Source: UBA2241 sp963777895
Lineage (GTDB): Bacteria > Actinomycetota > Thermoleophilia > UBA2241
NCBI GenBank assembly: GCA_963777895.1
Contig: CAVZSF010000005.1
Coordinates: 434,001-498,000, forward strand
DNA length: 64,000 bases
Direction of reading: 5' to 3'
Every line of letters begins with the position of its first letter. Position 1 is the stretch's first letter. The position numbers and the translations under genes are program-made. Below, piece by piece: positions 17,544 to 27,488 of this stretch. The notes under the pieces are model-generated. The model searched no databases. It saw nothing but the letters and a program-made list of their open reading frames with translations, and was not told where the DNA came from.

Positions 17544-18707
17544 ATGGCTCGCTCCCCCGAATTCATCATGACAGCGGGACCAGTCCAGCTCTCGGACAGG
17601 GTCCGATCGGCTCTGGGCGGCCCGCTGCTGTTCGACTACACGCCAGATTTCATGGCGCTCTTCCGTGACACCGAGGAGAAGTTCAAGGAGTTCCTGCAGA
17701 CGCGCAACGACATCGTGATGATGCAGGGAGAGGCCCTGCTCGGGCTGGAGGCCATCTCGGTCTGCGGCCTGGACGACGGCGACGCGGTCATCAACGTCGA
17801 GAGCGGGCACTACGGCGAGGGCAACCGCTACTTCATCGAGAAGTACGGCGGCACGGCCATCCCGGTGGAGACACCCTGGAACACCGTGGTCCAGCCGGAA
17901 CAGCTCGAAGCCGTGCTCAAGGCGCACCCGGAGGCGAAGATCCTCTGGCTGGTCCACTGCGAGACTCCCTGCGGGACTCAGGCCGACCTCGGGACACTGG
18001 CGAAGCTGGGCAAGCAGTACGGCAAGCTCGTCTTCGTCGACTCGGTGAGTTGTGCCGGCAGCGTCCCGGTGCGCGTCGACGAGTGGGGAATCGACATCGT
18101 CTCGGTCGGCTCCCAGAAGGTGCTCGGTGCTCCGCCCGGGTTGAGCGCCATGTCCATCTCGGACGCCGCCTGGGACCTCTTTCGCAACGTGAAGAAGCCG
18201 AACCGCTACTCGTACTTCAGCATCCTCGATTGGAAGGAGCTGTGGCTCGAGAAGGAGATCTGGCCGTACACGGCCTCGACCGCCGAGGTGGCGGCCCTGA
18301 ACGCCGCCGTCACCGAGTATCTCGAGATCGGCCACGAGGAGAACTTCCGCCGCTATGCGGAGGTGAGCCGGGCGACGCGCGCCGGTGTCCGGGCGATGGG
18401 GCTGGAGCTGTGGGCCGACAGCGAGGAACACGCCGCCGCGGTCGCGACCGCCGTCGCCATACCCGAGGGCATTGACGACGAGGAGCTGAGGTCGCGCATG
18501 CGAGACCAGTTCGGCGTCTTGATCTCGGGCAGCCTCTTCAACACCCCCATCTACGGCAAGCTCGTGCGCATCGGCCACATGGGGAGGACGTGCAGCCCGA
18601 CGTATGCCCTGGCTGCCCTGGCCGCCATGGGTCACTCCTTCAACCAGATGGGGCACGCGGTGAACGTCGGGGCCGGCATCGAAGCTGCGTTAGCGGCATT
18701 GGACTGA
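17544..18707 (+). CDS. Class V PLP-dependent aminotransferase
   Basis: A 387-residue fold-type-I aminotransferase. Key parts are MTAGPVQLSDRV at the N-terminus, the cofactor aspartate in LVFVDSVSCAG, the PLP lysine in SVGSQKVLGAPPG, and RIGHMGRTCSPTYALAAL near the end. The group contains alanine- and serine-glyoxylate, ureidoglycine-glyoxylate and pyridoxamine-pyruvate aminotransferases. From memory the closest resemblance is to pyridoxamine-pyruvate aminotransferase, especially the ends and the FDYTPDF motif, so an amine converted to an aldehyde is plausible. Aldehyde oxidoreductases encoded next door would take such a product. The start is ATG 17544 behind GTGAGG; GTG 17535 is also in frame. 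The true substrate is unproven. Confidence 0.85.
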   Translation: MARSPEFIMTAGPVQLSDRVRSALGGPLLFDYTPDFMALFRDTEEKFKEFLQTRNDIVMMQGEALLGLEAISVCGLDDGDAVINVESGHYGEGNRYFIEKYGGTAIPVETPWNTVVQPEQLEAVLKAHPEAKILWLVHCETPCGTQADLGTLAKLGKQYGKLVFVDSVSCAGSVPVRVDEWGIDIVSVGSQKVLGAPPGLSAMSISDAAWDLFRNVKKPNRYSYFSILDWKELWLEKEIWPYTASTAEVAALNAAVTEYLEIGHEENFRRYAEVSRATRAGVRAMGLELWADSEEHAAAVATAVAIPEGIDDEELRSRMRDQFGVLISGSLFNTPIYGKLVRIGHMGRTCSPTYALAALAAMGHSFNQMGHAVNVGAGIEAALAALD

Positions 18708-18727
18708 GCGAAGGGAGTAGTTGCGCC

Positions 18728-19138
18728 GTGAACCACGTCCAGTTCCATGAGGAGAAGTGCATCGCGTGCGACATGTGCTCGCAGGTCTGCGCGCTGAGCA
18801 AGCTCGACCGGGTGCAGACTGCCGGAGCGTGCATCAAGATCACCCGGGACCCTTCGGAGTACATGGGCGGCATGCGCTGTTCCGTGTGCGACATGTCGCA
18901 CGACAGGGTCTGCGTCGACGCGTGTCCCACGGAGGCCTTGGTGTACGACGAGGCCGCCGGGGTGATCAGGTTCGTGCAGGACCTCTGCAGCGAGTGCGAC
19001 GCTTGCCTCGACGCGTGTCCGCACGTCCATGTCGACGCCGTCACCCACAGGATCATGATCTGTGACCTCTGCGACGGCGATCCCCTTTGCGTCCAGTGGT
19101 GTCCCGAAGGCGCGCTCACGTGGGAGGCTCGGTCATGA
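18728..19138 (+). CDS. Four-cluster ferredoxin-like electron-transfer protein
   Basis: A 136-residue protein with four cysteine groups: CIACDMCSQVC, CSVCDMSHDRVCVDACP, CSECDACLDACP and CDLCDGDPLCVQWCP. The spacing suits four [4Fe-4S] clusters, as in the HycB/DMSO-reductase-B type of electron-transfer subunit. It overlaps the aldehyde:ferredoxin oxidoreductase gene by 4 bases, so it is almost certainly that enzyme's electron acceptor or its link to another redox partner. The start is GTG 18728, with AAGGGAG about 12 bases upstream. It has no signal peptide, so it acts in the cytoplasm. Confidence 0.92.
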   Translation: MNHVQFHEEKCIACDMCSQVCALSKLDRVQTAGACIKITRDPSEYMGGMRCSVCDMSHDRVCVDACPTEALVYDEAAGVIRFVQDLCSECDACLDACPHVHVDAVTHRIMICDLCDGDPLCVQWCPEGALTWEARS

Positions 19139-20949
19139 AGTACGGCGGCTACACCGGCAAGTTCCTCACCGTCGATCTGAGCGCCCGGTCCTTCGGCGAG
19201 ATGCCGGTGACAGATGAGCTCGCCGAGCACTATCTCGGCGGTCGCGGGTTCGTCGCCAAGCTGCTCTACGACTTGCTGCCTCGCGGCATCGACCCGCTCG
19301 GCCCCGAGAACGTGATCGTCTTCGCGACCGGGCCGGCAACGGGCACGATGATCCCGACCGCGAGTCGCATCGCGGTGGGCGTGAAGAGCCCGCAGACCGG
19401 CACGATCTCGGCGAGCTACATGGGCGGGCACTTCGGCCCGGAGCTCAAGTACGCGGGCTGGGACGGCATCGTCATCACGGGCGTCTCCGAGAGCCCGGTG
19501 ACGCTGGTCGTCGACGACGACCGGATCGAGCTACGGGATGCGACGGCGCTCTGGGGCAAGGACACCGTCGAAGCCCAGGCTCTCCTGTCGCGCGATCTCG
19601 GCGAGGACTTCAAGACGGGCGCCATCGGGCCCGGCGGTGAGAACGGCGTCGTGTACGGCACGTTCATGCACGTGCAGCACGCCGCCGGCCGCGGCGGCCC
19701 GGGAGCCGTGTTCGGCAGCAAGAGGCTCAAGGCCGTGGCGGTCCGCGGCACCGGCGGCGTACGCGTCAGCGGCCCGACCGCCGACTACATCGCGGCCTGT
19801 AAGGAGCTGCACGACATCATCATGGAGAACCCCGTGCGCCCCGCCTTCCGGTGGGCGGGCACGACCGGCATGCTGCCCGTCGTGAACGAAGCGGTCGGCC
19901 TGCCATACAGGAACCACCAGGACGACCGCGCCCCTGACGTCGCCCCCATCCACAACGAGGAGCTCGCGAAGTACGTGCAGCACTACGAGGCCTGCAGCGG
20001 GTGCAACGTGATCTGCGGCTCGGTGGTCGAGTTCGAACGCAACGGCAAGGCGTACCGGTCCGAGCGCATCGAGCACGAGTCGATGTGGGCGCTCGGACCG
20101 AACTGCGGCATCGTCGACCTCCCGGCGATCATGGAGGCCAACTGGCTCTGCGACCGCCTGGGCATCGACACGATGAGCGCGGGGTCTGCGATCGCCTGGG
20201 CCATGGAGATGACCGAGAAGGGCCTGCTCACCTCCGCAGACACCGACGGCCTCGACTTCACGTTCGGCAACGCCGACGTCCTCAGCGAGGCCGTGACCCG
20301 CATCGCGGCGAAGCAGGGCTTTGGTGAAGCGCTCGCGCAGGGTGCGCGCGGCGCGGCGCGGCGCTTCGGCAAGGGCGAGGAATACGCGATGCAGGTGAAG
20401 GGCCTGGACCTGTCGGCTTACGCGCCGCGGGCCTTCAGTGGCATGGGGCTCTCGTTCGCCACGACCGCTCGAGGCGCCGATCACAACAAGGCCTTCACCG
20501 TCGCGGCCGAGTTTCTCGGCGTGCTCGGCGACTACGATCGGTTCTCGCTCGAGGGCAAGCCTCATCTCGTCAAGACGATGCAGGACAGCACGGCGATCAT
20601 CGACTCGCTGATCATGTGCATGTTCACCGTCGACCTGGGCATCAGCGTTGAGCTGTACGCGCGCTGCGCGAGCCTTCCGACCGGCATGCAGATCACGGCT
20701 GACGACGTGTACACGATCGGCGAGCGCATCAACACCGTGGAGCGCCTCTTCAACATGCAGGAGGGCTTCACGCGCAGCGACGACACCCTGCCTCGGCGGT
20801 TCGCGAGCGAAGCGGCGCCGTCGGACGAGGGACAGCACACGCTCGACGTCGATGCGGTGATGGACGAGTACTACGCCGAGCGCGAATGGGACGCCGCCGG
20901 CAACCCGACTCTCGAGCTGCTGGACCGGCTCGGCATCGGGTCGGCATGA
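19135..20949 (+). CDS. Aldehyde:ferredoxin oxidoreductase family tungsten enzyme (first copy)
   Basis: A 604-residue enzyme that binds tungsten- or molybdo-bis-pyranopterin and one [4Fe-4S] cluster and oxidises aldehydes to acids with ferredoxin. The cluster cysteines are C287, C290 and C294 (EACSGCNVICG) and C495, matching the family pattern of three close cysteines and one distant. The N-terminal pterin region (GGRGFVAKLLYDLLP) and MHVQHAAGRGGPGAVFGSK are conserved. It forms an operon with the ferredoxin before it and a MoaD-like protein 12 bases after it. The substrate may be the aldehyde produced by the upstream aminotransferase, which is inference. Confidence 0.93.
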   Translation: MKYGGYTGKFLTVDLSARSFGEMPVTDELAEHYLGGRGFVAKLLYDLLPRGIDPLGPENVIVFATGPATGTMIPTASRIAVGVKSPQTGTISASYMGGHFGPELKYAGWDGIVITGVSESPVTLVVDDDRIELRDATALWGKDTVEAQALLSRDLGEDFKTGAIGPGGENGVVYGTFMHVQHAAGRGGPGAVFGSKRLKAVAVRGTGGVRVSGPTADYIAACKELHDIIMENPVRPAFRWAGTTGMLPVVNEAVGLPYRNHQDDRAPDVAPIHNEELAKYVQHYEACSGCNVICGSVVEFERNGKAYRSERIEHESMWALGPNCGIVDLPAIMEANWLCDRLGIDTMSAGSAIAWAMEMTEKGLLTSADTDGLDFTFGNADVLSEAVTRIAAKQGFGEALAQGARGAARRFGKGEEYAMQVKGLDLSAYAPRAFSGMGLSFATTARGADHNKAFTVAAEFLGVLGDYDRFSLEGKPHLVKTMQDSTAIIDSLIMCMFTVDLGISVELYARCASLPTGMQITADDVYTIGERINTVERLFNMQEGFTRSDDTLPRRFASEAAPSDEGQHTLDVDAVMDEYYAEREWDAAGNPTLELLDRLGIGSA

Positions 20950-20961
20950 GGTGAGGCGTGG

Positions 20962-21201
20962 ATGACCGTGAAGGTCGTGCTGTTCGGCAACCTTGCGCGC
21001 CTGCTGCCAGAGGGGTCGACCCACAACAGCGCGCTCGTGACGGTGGAACACGGAGCGACCGTGGAAACGTTGCTGGACGGCCTGGGCGTGCCGCCCGACA
21101 GTCGGGGCTACGTGACTGTGAACGGCGAGCACTCCGTTCGGGACACGGTTCTCAACGAGGCCGACGAGGTGCGCGTGATCGTGCCTCTGTGCGGGGGTTG
21201 A
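20962..21201 (+). CDS. MoaD/ThiS-like ubiquitin-fold sulfur carrier
   Basis: A 79-residue protein with the small beta-grasp fold pattern and the C-terminal Gly-Gly (PLCGG) that MoaD and ThiS need for activation and sulfur transfer. MoaD-like proteins are commonly encoded with aldehyde:ferredoxin oxidoreductases and supply sulfur for pyranopterin synthesis. It lies 12 bases after the first oxidoreductase gene. No MoaE is seen nearby. A second such gene lies at 41264. Confidence 0.88.
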   Translation: MTVKVVLFGNLARLLPEGSTHNSALVTVEHGATVETLLDGLGVPPDSRGYVTVNGEHSVRDTVLNEADEVRVIVPLCGG

Positions 21202-21235
21202 GGACCTTGCCGAGCCGGGGAGGGGGCGCAGGAAG

Positions 21236-22102
21236 GTGAAGGACCATGGAGACGATCGCGGCGCGGGCACGGCCGAGCTCGTGAGGCCGAGGGCGCGCAG
21301 GGGCGGCATCCCGCTCTACTACCGTGTGATGCGAGACCTCAAGGAGCAGATCGTCTCGGGCAGGCTGGCGCCGGGTGACCGGCTACCGTCCGAGACGGAA
21401 TTCACGCATCGCTACTCGGTGAGCCGTGTGGTCGTGCGGCGCGCCCTGCAGATCCTTCAGGAGCAGGGTCTGGTCATCAGGCTAAAGGGCAAGGGCACGT
21501 ATGTCGCCAAGGGGAACGCTCGCGAGGCGACGCTGCGCGTGAGCGGCAGCCTCGAGGACCTCATCCAGATCGGCGCGGGCACCACCATCAAGGTGGTCGA
21601 GTTCCGCATGGTCAAGATCAGCCAGGACGTTGCCGAGGTGTTTGGTGACACCGAAGGCGACGACATCTTCCACGTCAAGCGCGTGCGCTTCGTCGGAGGC
21701 AGTCCGCTGGCCGTGATGAAGAACTACGTGCCGTACTCGATCGCCTCGTGCATCTCGTTGAACGAACTCACCACGACGCCCCTGATCACGCTCATCGAGG
21801 AGCGCGGTGGCTGCCGGATCGAGTGGGCCTCGCAGGTCTTTCAGGCGGTCGCCGCCGACGACGAGCTGGCGGATCTGCTCGAGGTGGACACGCTGACGCC
21901 GCTGCTCAAGCTCACCCTGACCGTCTACTCGACCGAGGGGCGCGTGGTCGATCTTGCTCGCGTCTACTACCGGTCGGACCGCTACTACCATCATGGTTTC
22001 TTGACGCGCAATCGCAGCGCCGACTCACCCTTCTGGGACGAGTGGGACAGTAACAGCAGCGACGTGCCTCGCATGAGCGCGGCCGCGGCTCGGCAGACCT
22101 GA
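21236..22102 (+). CDS. GntR-family (HutC/UTRA type) transcriptional regulator
   Basis: A 288-residue regulator. It has an N-terminal winged helix (LYYRVMRDLKEQIVSGRLAP; RVVVRRALQILQEQGLVIRL; GKGTYVAKG) followed by a UTRA ligand-binding domain from about residue 100 to 265. UTRA domains bind small metabolites and usually release DNA when ligand is present. It sits between two catabolic blocks and probably controls them; an inverted repeat and promoter lie just downstream at 22149-22190. The start is GTG 21236 with GGGGAGGGGG upstream. The ligand is unknown. Confidence 0.92.
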   Translation: MKDHGDDRGAGTAELVRPRARRGGIPLYYRVMRDLKEQIVSGRLAPGDRLPSETEFTHRYSVSRVVVRRALQILQEQGLVIRLKGKGTYVAKGNAREATLRVSGSLEDLIQIGAGTTIKVVEFRMVKISQDVAEVFGDTEGDDIFHVKRVRFVGGSPLAVMKNYVPYSIASCISLNELTTTPLITLIEERGGCRIEWASQVFQAVAADDELADLLEVDTLTPLLKLTLTVYSTEGRVVDLARVYYRSDRYYHHGFLTRNRSADSPFWDEWDSNSSDVPRMSAAAARQT

Positions 22103-22148
22103 GCGAGCTGATGGGACGGGCAGAGTCGCGGAAAGGCCCGTCCCTCAG

Positions 22149-22190
22149 ATGTACTGATTCTTACATAGGGATTCGAGCTAAAGATATAAC
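22149..22190 (+). promoter_or_regulatory. Candidate promoter overlapping an inverted repeat before the alcohol dehydrogenase gene
   Basis: TTACAT (22161-22166) and TATAAC (22185-22190) are spaced 18 bases apart in a locally AT-rich stretch. The -35 box overlaps the inverted repeat ATGTA-8-TACAT (22149-22166), which would suit a GntR-type operator. Start of translation is 64 bases downstream. Confidence 0.4.
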
Positions 22191-22253
22191 GTCAGTGGCA
22201 ACCTAGATGGAGCCCAGCGGCCAGCTGGGAACACCGATCGATGAGAGGCGCTC

Positions 22254-23407
22254 ATGACACAGGCGGCCAAGATGTTCTTCATGCCGACACGGATCGCCCA
22301 CGGCTTGGGATCCATCGGCTCGCTGGCTCAACAGCTGGGCACCAGTCGGCGGCACCAAGGCCTTCGTGTGCACCGATAAGGGTCTTTCCGGCGCGGGTGT
22401 CACGGACCGCGTCACTGCTGTACTTGACGAGGCCGGCGTGGCCTATGTCGTGTTCGATGCGGTCGAGGAGGACCCCGGGGTGAAGACCGTCGCCGCCGGC
22501 GTGGAGCGTTCACGGCGGAGGGCTGCGACGTGGTGGTCGCCCTGGGCGGCGGCAGTCCGATGTGCGCCGGCAAGGGCATCGCCCTGGTCGCGGCCAACGG
22601 CGGGAGCCTCACGGACTACGAGGGTTTCAACAAGGCGGCGAAGGCGCCGTATCCCGTGATCGCCGTCCCGACGACGGCGGGATCCGGTACCGAGGTCTCG
22701 AAGGTCACGATCCTCACGGATGAGGCACGCAGCTTCAAGATGTCGATCCTCGACGAGCGGACCTTCCCTCAGGTCGCCATCCTCGATGCTTCTCTCATGG
22801 CGAGTCTCCCGGCCTGGCCCGCGCTGGTGGCGGGCATGGACGCCCTGGCCCACGCCCTTGACGCGATCTGGTCGTCGGGGCCACCGACTTCTCGGACGAC
22901 CTCGCGGCGACCTCCGCCGCGACCATCATCGAGGTCGCTCCCGACATCTGCCTTGACCGGCGACTCTGACGGCGAAGCAGCGCATGCTCGAGGCGAGCTC
23001 GATCGCGAACATGGCTACCGGCACGGCCCTGCCCGGTCTGGCGCACGTCCTCTCGCAGCCGCTCGGCCGCCTGCACCTGTCGCACGGGTTGGCGACGGGG
23101 ATCATGCTGCCCTATGCGCTGGAGTTCAACTTCCCGGTCGCCGCGCACAAGATCGCGCCGGTCGCGCGGCTTCTGGGCGAAGTCGGCGACGACAGGGAGC
23201 TCGCCGAGAGGCTCCTCGAGCGGATCCTCGGAGCTCATGCAGAAGTCGATTTCCCGATCAGCCTTGACCCGGAGCTAGTCACCGACGAGGAGATCGAGAT
23301 GCTCGTCGAGCAGTGCACCAAGGTCGTCAACTATCGATTGAACGTGCGCCATGCCTCGACTGCCGATCTCGAGCGGATCTACCGGCACGCGCACGGACGA
23401 GGAGTGA
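22254..23407 (+). CDS. Iron-containing (group III) alcohol dehydrogenase, frameshifted as assembled
   Basis: Reading across frames gives a ~384-residue Fe-ADH protein. Seen are the NAD(P)-binding motif VVALGGGSPMCAGKG, the conserved PTTAGSGTEVSK, metal-ligand region GMDALAHALDAIWSS, and ANMATGTALPGLAHVLSQPLG with LHLSHGLATGIMLP. It would interconvert an alcohol and an aldehyde or reduce a related carbonyl. Frame breaks are near 22344 (+1), 22506 (-1), 22880 (-1), 22963 (-1) and 23396 (+1); their sum agrees with the 1154-base length. The start is ATG 22254 with GAGAGGCG upstream. It stops 2 bases before the second aldehyde oxidoreductase, so the two are coupled. No in-frame stop appears other than those caused by shifts. 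Confidence 0.8.
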
Positions 23408-23409
23408 GC

Positions 23410-25312
23410 ATGCAGGACTTCCCTGTGGCGGCCTTGGGGCAAGGTCCTCGTCGTCGACGTCGGGACCGGCGAGCAGCACGTCGAGGACCTCGACGCGACC
23501 GCGGCGCCGCGACTTCATGGGCGGCCGCGGTCTCGCCGCCTACTACCTCTTCAACATGCTGCCGGCGGGCGCCGATCCGCTGGGGCCGCGAGAATCCGCT
23601 GATCTTCACCTCGGGTCCCCTCTCGGGCACGAGCGCACCCGGATCCGCTCGGGCGGCGCTTGGCAACAAGTCGCCGCAGACCGGTCTGTACCTCTTCTGC
23701 ATCACGGGCGGCGACCTGGGTCCGGCGATCAAACGCTCAGGCTTCGACGTGATCGTCCTGACCGGGCGGTCCGAGGAGCCGGTCTATGTCGAGGTCGCCG
23801 GCGGGCAAGGCCGAAGCTCCACCAGGCCGAGTCATCTCTGGGGCCTCGATACTCTGTCGACCCAGGAGTACATCCGCGAAGAGCTGCCGCGCGGCGAGAC
23901 TGGCGATCACCTGCATCGGACCGGCCGGCGAGAACCTGGTCCCCTACGCGTGCCTGCTCAACGAGCGGCGCGCCATGGGTCGCGGCGGCGCCGGCGCAGT
24001 CATGGGATCCAAGAAGGTCAAGGCCCTTGTGGTGAGGTCGGGGCCGAAGCCGCCCCGGTCGGTGATTCCGACGCGTTCCGAGCCGCCGTCAAGAAGATCA
24101 CGACAGGAGCTACGCGACGCACCCCTTCACCTCGGGACCTCTCAAGCTGCACGGCTCGGTGAGCACGGTCGCCGTCACGCTGAACTCCGGCATCATGCCG
24201 GCCGACAACTGGCAGCGTTCGACGGCGCGAGAGGAAGGCCGCGGGTCTGCTGGGCGACACGCTGCGCGAGCGTTACCTCGTCAAGGACGCGCCCTGCGGC
24301 GACCCCTGCCCGTCCCGCTGCACGAAGGTGACGGTCGTGCGCGAAGGTCCCGTACGCCGGCGCGACATCCGAGGGCCCGGAGTACGAGACCGTCTACGCC
24401 TTGGGCAGTTCCTGCGGCATCTACGACCTGGGAGCCGTCATCGCCGCCGACCAGCTCTGCGACCAGCTCGGCATCGACACCATCTCCGTCGGCGTCACCA
24501 TCTCGTTCGCCATGGAGTGCTTCGAGCACGGGCTCATCGACGCTCGAGGACACCGGCGGCCTCGACCTGCGCTTCGGCAACGCCGATGCGATGCTGAAGC
24601 TGGTCAAGGATGCCGCCTATCGCCGCGGCTTCGGTGCCCAGATCGCCACGGGATCAAGGGCGATGTCGGAGCAGTATCGGGCAGGGTTCGAAGCCTTCGC
24701 CATGCACGCCAAGGGCATGGAGGTCGGCGGCTACGACCCGCGTGGCGTCCAAGGGCATGGCCCTGGTCTACGGCTGCGGCAACCGCGGCGGCTGCCATCA
24801 CGCCGGTGGCTACACCGTGACCGCCGAGCTGACCAACCCCGACATCGACCGCTTCGCCGACAGCGGCAAGGCCCCGATCGCGCTGGGCAGCCGCAACCGA
24901 CGGGCCGGCGCAGCCGATTCCGCCGGCACCTGCGCGTTCCTGACGATCGGCATGCAGGACGACACGCTCGCCGAGCTCGATCGCCGGCGCCACGGGCCGT
25001 CCCTTCTCGGCGGCCGACATGTACCTGAGCGGCGAGCGCATCAACGCGCTCGAGCGCGTGCTCAACGTGCGCGAGGGCCTGCGGGCGGAGGACGACACGG
25101 TGCCCGCGAGGCTCGTCACGGAGTCGGTCCCCGACGGACCACTGGCCGGTCAGGTCGTCGACTTCGAGCTGATGCGGAGCGAGCTGTACGCGGCCAGCGG
25201 GCTCGATCCAGTGACGAGCATGCCGTCGCAGCAGACGCTCGAGCGTCTCGGCTTGGCTTGGGTGGCCAAGGACCAGACGGTCGCCGGCATCATGCAGGAG
25301 TCCTCGCAGTGA
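23410..25312 (+). CDS. Aldehyde:ferredoxin oxidoreductase family enzyme (second copy), frameshifted as assembled
   Basis: The reconstructed protein is ~630 residues. It keeps GGRGLAAYYLFNMLPAGADP, the pterin-binding ERRAMGRGGAGAVMGSKK, the cluster region DAPCGDPCPSRCTKV and a distant Cys in AGTCAFLTIGM. The cysteine spacing (CxxxCxxxC) differs from the CxxCxxxC of the first copy, and the two proteins are clearly different subfamilies. By my reading about twelve single-base insertions and two deletions break it; the net +10 matches the 1903-base length modulo 3. Its preceding alcohol dehydrogenase suggests an alcohol-to-aldehyde-to-acid sequence. The start is ATG 23410. Confidence 0.78.
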
Positions 25313-25397
25313 AGCGTGCGCGCGCGCGACCAGCAACCACGTGAATCACCGCACGACCATGTGGCGCTATGTCAAGCACGACAAGGGGGAGTCAAGG

Positions 25398-26615
25398 ATG
25401 TATCGGAAGTGGATCGCACTAGTGCTCTGTGTAGCCGGCGCGCTGTTCGCGACGGTCCTCGTTGCCTGTGGCGGCGATGAGGGTTCGGGCGGCGGGAACG
25501 CCACCTCGACGATCAAGATCGGGGTCCTGAACCCGACCACGGGCGCCCAGACCCAGAACGGCAGCGACGTCAATGCCGGCCTCAAGCTCTACTTCGACTC
25601 GATCGGCAACAAGGTGGGCGACCATCCGGTCGAGCTCATCTTTGAAGACGATGCGTCGAACCCCCAGCAGGGACTCGAGCGCGCCCGTAAGCTGATCGAT
25701 CAGGACAAGGTCGACCTCCTCATGGGCGTGGTCCATTCTGGCGTGGCAGTCGGCGTGGCCGAGTACGCGACCGAGCGCGAGGTCCCCTACATCATCACCT
25801 GCGCCGGGGCGAACGCGCTGACGGCGCGGAGGGAAGCGACTACGTGTTCCGCACCGCCGAGACCAACGCGCAGCGCAACCTGGTGATCGGGTGGTACGCG
25901 GCCGCGAAGCTCGGCTACAAGACGGCGGCGGCTTCAGCTGGGACTTCGTTGCCGGACAGGAGCACATCGACGCCTTCACGAAGGCGTTCGAGGATGCCGG
26001 CGGCAAGGTCACGTCCTCGACGCTGACGCCGCTGCCGACGTCGGACTTCGGTCCCTACCTCAGCAAGCTGGACAAGGACGGCCAGGACGCCATCTGGGCC
26101 TTCTACGCCTCGTCCGACGCGATCGCTTTCGTCCAGCAGCTCAAGCAGTTCGGTTTCACTCCCGACACGCCCGTCATCGACCAGGGCTCCCTGACGGAGG
26201 ACGAGATCCTGCCGGAGATGGGTGACGACGCTCTCGGGATCACGGGGACGACCTGCTACACCTGGAGCCTCGAGAACGACGGTCAACGCGACGTTCACCG
26301 AGCAGTACGACTCGACCGGCGCGAAGCACCCGGGCTGGTACGTCTATCAGGGGTACATGGGCGCGATGGTGGCCGAGGCGGCCATCAAGGGAGTGAACGG
26401 CGACCTCAGCGACAAGCAGGCCTTCCTCGCACGCCATCCAGGGCGTGAGCATCGACGGTCCGGGCGGTCCCGTTCAGCTTCGACGAACAAGCACCAGGCG
26501 ATCCTCAACCAGTACGTTGTCAAGGTCGAGAAGGACTCGAACGGAGACCTCTACCACAAGGTGTACGAGACGTTCGAGGGCGTTGAGCCAGTCCTGGACG
26601 CCGCCGACGAGCTGA
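25398..26615 (+). CDS. Branched-chain-amino-acid-type ABC substrate-binding lipoprotein, frameshifted as assembled
   Basis: A ~404-residue exported lipoprotein of the periplasmic-binding type I (Peripla_BP_6) group. The signal peptide ends in LVAC, then KIGVLNPTTGAQTQNG, IFEDDASNPQQGLERARKL and YIITCAGANAL follow. Later parts (ALGITGTTCYTWSLEND; YQGYMGAMVAEAAIKG) lie in other frames. I place breaks near 25828 and 25925 (one base missing each) and near 26280, 26430, 26478, 26489 and 26612 (one extra each). It heads a five-gene LivKHMGF-type importer. Ligands of this family range from amino acids to amides and aromatic acids. The start is ATG 25398 behind GGGGGAG. Confidence 0.82.
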
Positions 26616-26618
26616 GCC

Positions 26619-27488
26619 ATGGACTTCGTTCGTCTCACAGACCCTCAACGGTCTCACGCTTGGGACACTGCTCTTCCTGACGGCGAGCGGGCTCTCGGTC
26701 GTAATCGGCCTGATGAGGATTCTGAACCTGTCGCACGGAGCCACGTTCCTGTTCGGCGGCTTCGTCGGCATGAGCGTGCAGGTGGCCACCGGGAACTTCT
26801 TCTTCGCCGTCATCGGCCGGCATCGTGGGGGCGGCGGCCCTGGGCTGGGTCGTGCAGCGGTTGTTCCTGAAGCAGCTCATGGGCAGCTCCTTCCGGCAGG
26901 TGCTTCTGACGCTCGGCATCGCGTTCGTGGTGAGTGACTGCATCCTCTGGATATGGGGTGGGATCCCGCGTTCGATCAAGCCGCCGTCGATCCTTGACGG
27001 CTCAGTGCAGATCGCGGGCACCACTTATCCGACGTATCGTCTGTTTCTGATAGCGCTGGGGATCGCGGCCGGGGTGACGCTCTGGATCGTCTGGGAGCGG
27101 TCGCTCTGGGGAGCGAAGCTGCGCGCGTGCGTCGACGACCGTGCCCATCGCCGCGACGCAAGGCATCAACGTCGGGGCGGTCTTCTCCGCCGTGTTCGTG
27201 ATCGGCGCGGCGCTTGCCGGCATGGCGGGCGTGCTCGGCGGCGTCGTCCTGGGGGTCTCGATCGGACTCGACTTCCAGATGCAGCTGCTCGCCCTGGTCG
27301 TCGTCATCATCGGTGGGCTGGGCAGCCTCAATGGGGCCTTCGTCGGGAGCATGCTCGTCGGCCTGCTGGACTCCTTCAGCAAGGCCTCGTTCCCGACGCT
27401 TGCGTATTTCACCATCTTCGCCCCGGTCGTGATCATCCTGATCCTGCGACCGCAGGGCTTGTTCGGCAAAGAAGGCGGCTTGGGATGA
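26619..27488 (+). CDS. livH: LivH-type ABC permease, frameshifted as assembled
   Basis: A ~288-residue membrane permease with about 8 hydrophobic segments. Recognisable are GLSVVIGLMRILNLSHGA near the N-terminus, then LLTLGIAFVVSDCILW, and the C-terminal VVVIIGGLGSLNGAFVGS and LILRPQGLFGKEG that are typical of LivH. Three extra bases (near 26631, 26822 and 27140) break the frame, and the total length is a multiple of three as expected. The start is ATG 26619, 3 bases after the lipoprotein stop. It overlaps the next permease by 4 bases. Confidence 0.85.

Noticed and set aside
22254..25312. Programmed frameshifting or true pseudogenes in the alcohol dehydrogenase and second aldehyde oxidoreductase
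   Set aside because: The shifts are too many, at varied sequences and without slippery heptamers or shared signals, while active-site motifs stay conserved. Sequence error explains them more simply.
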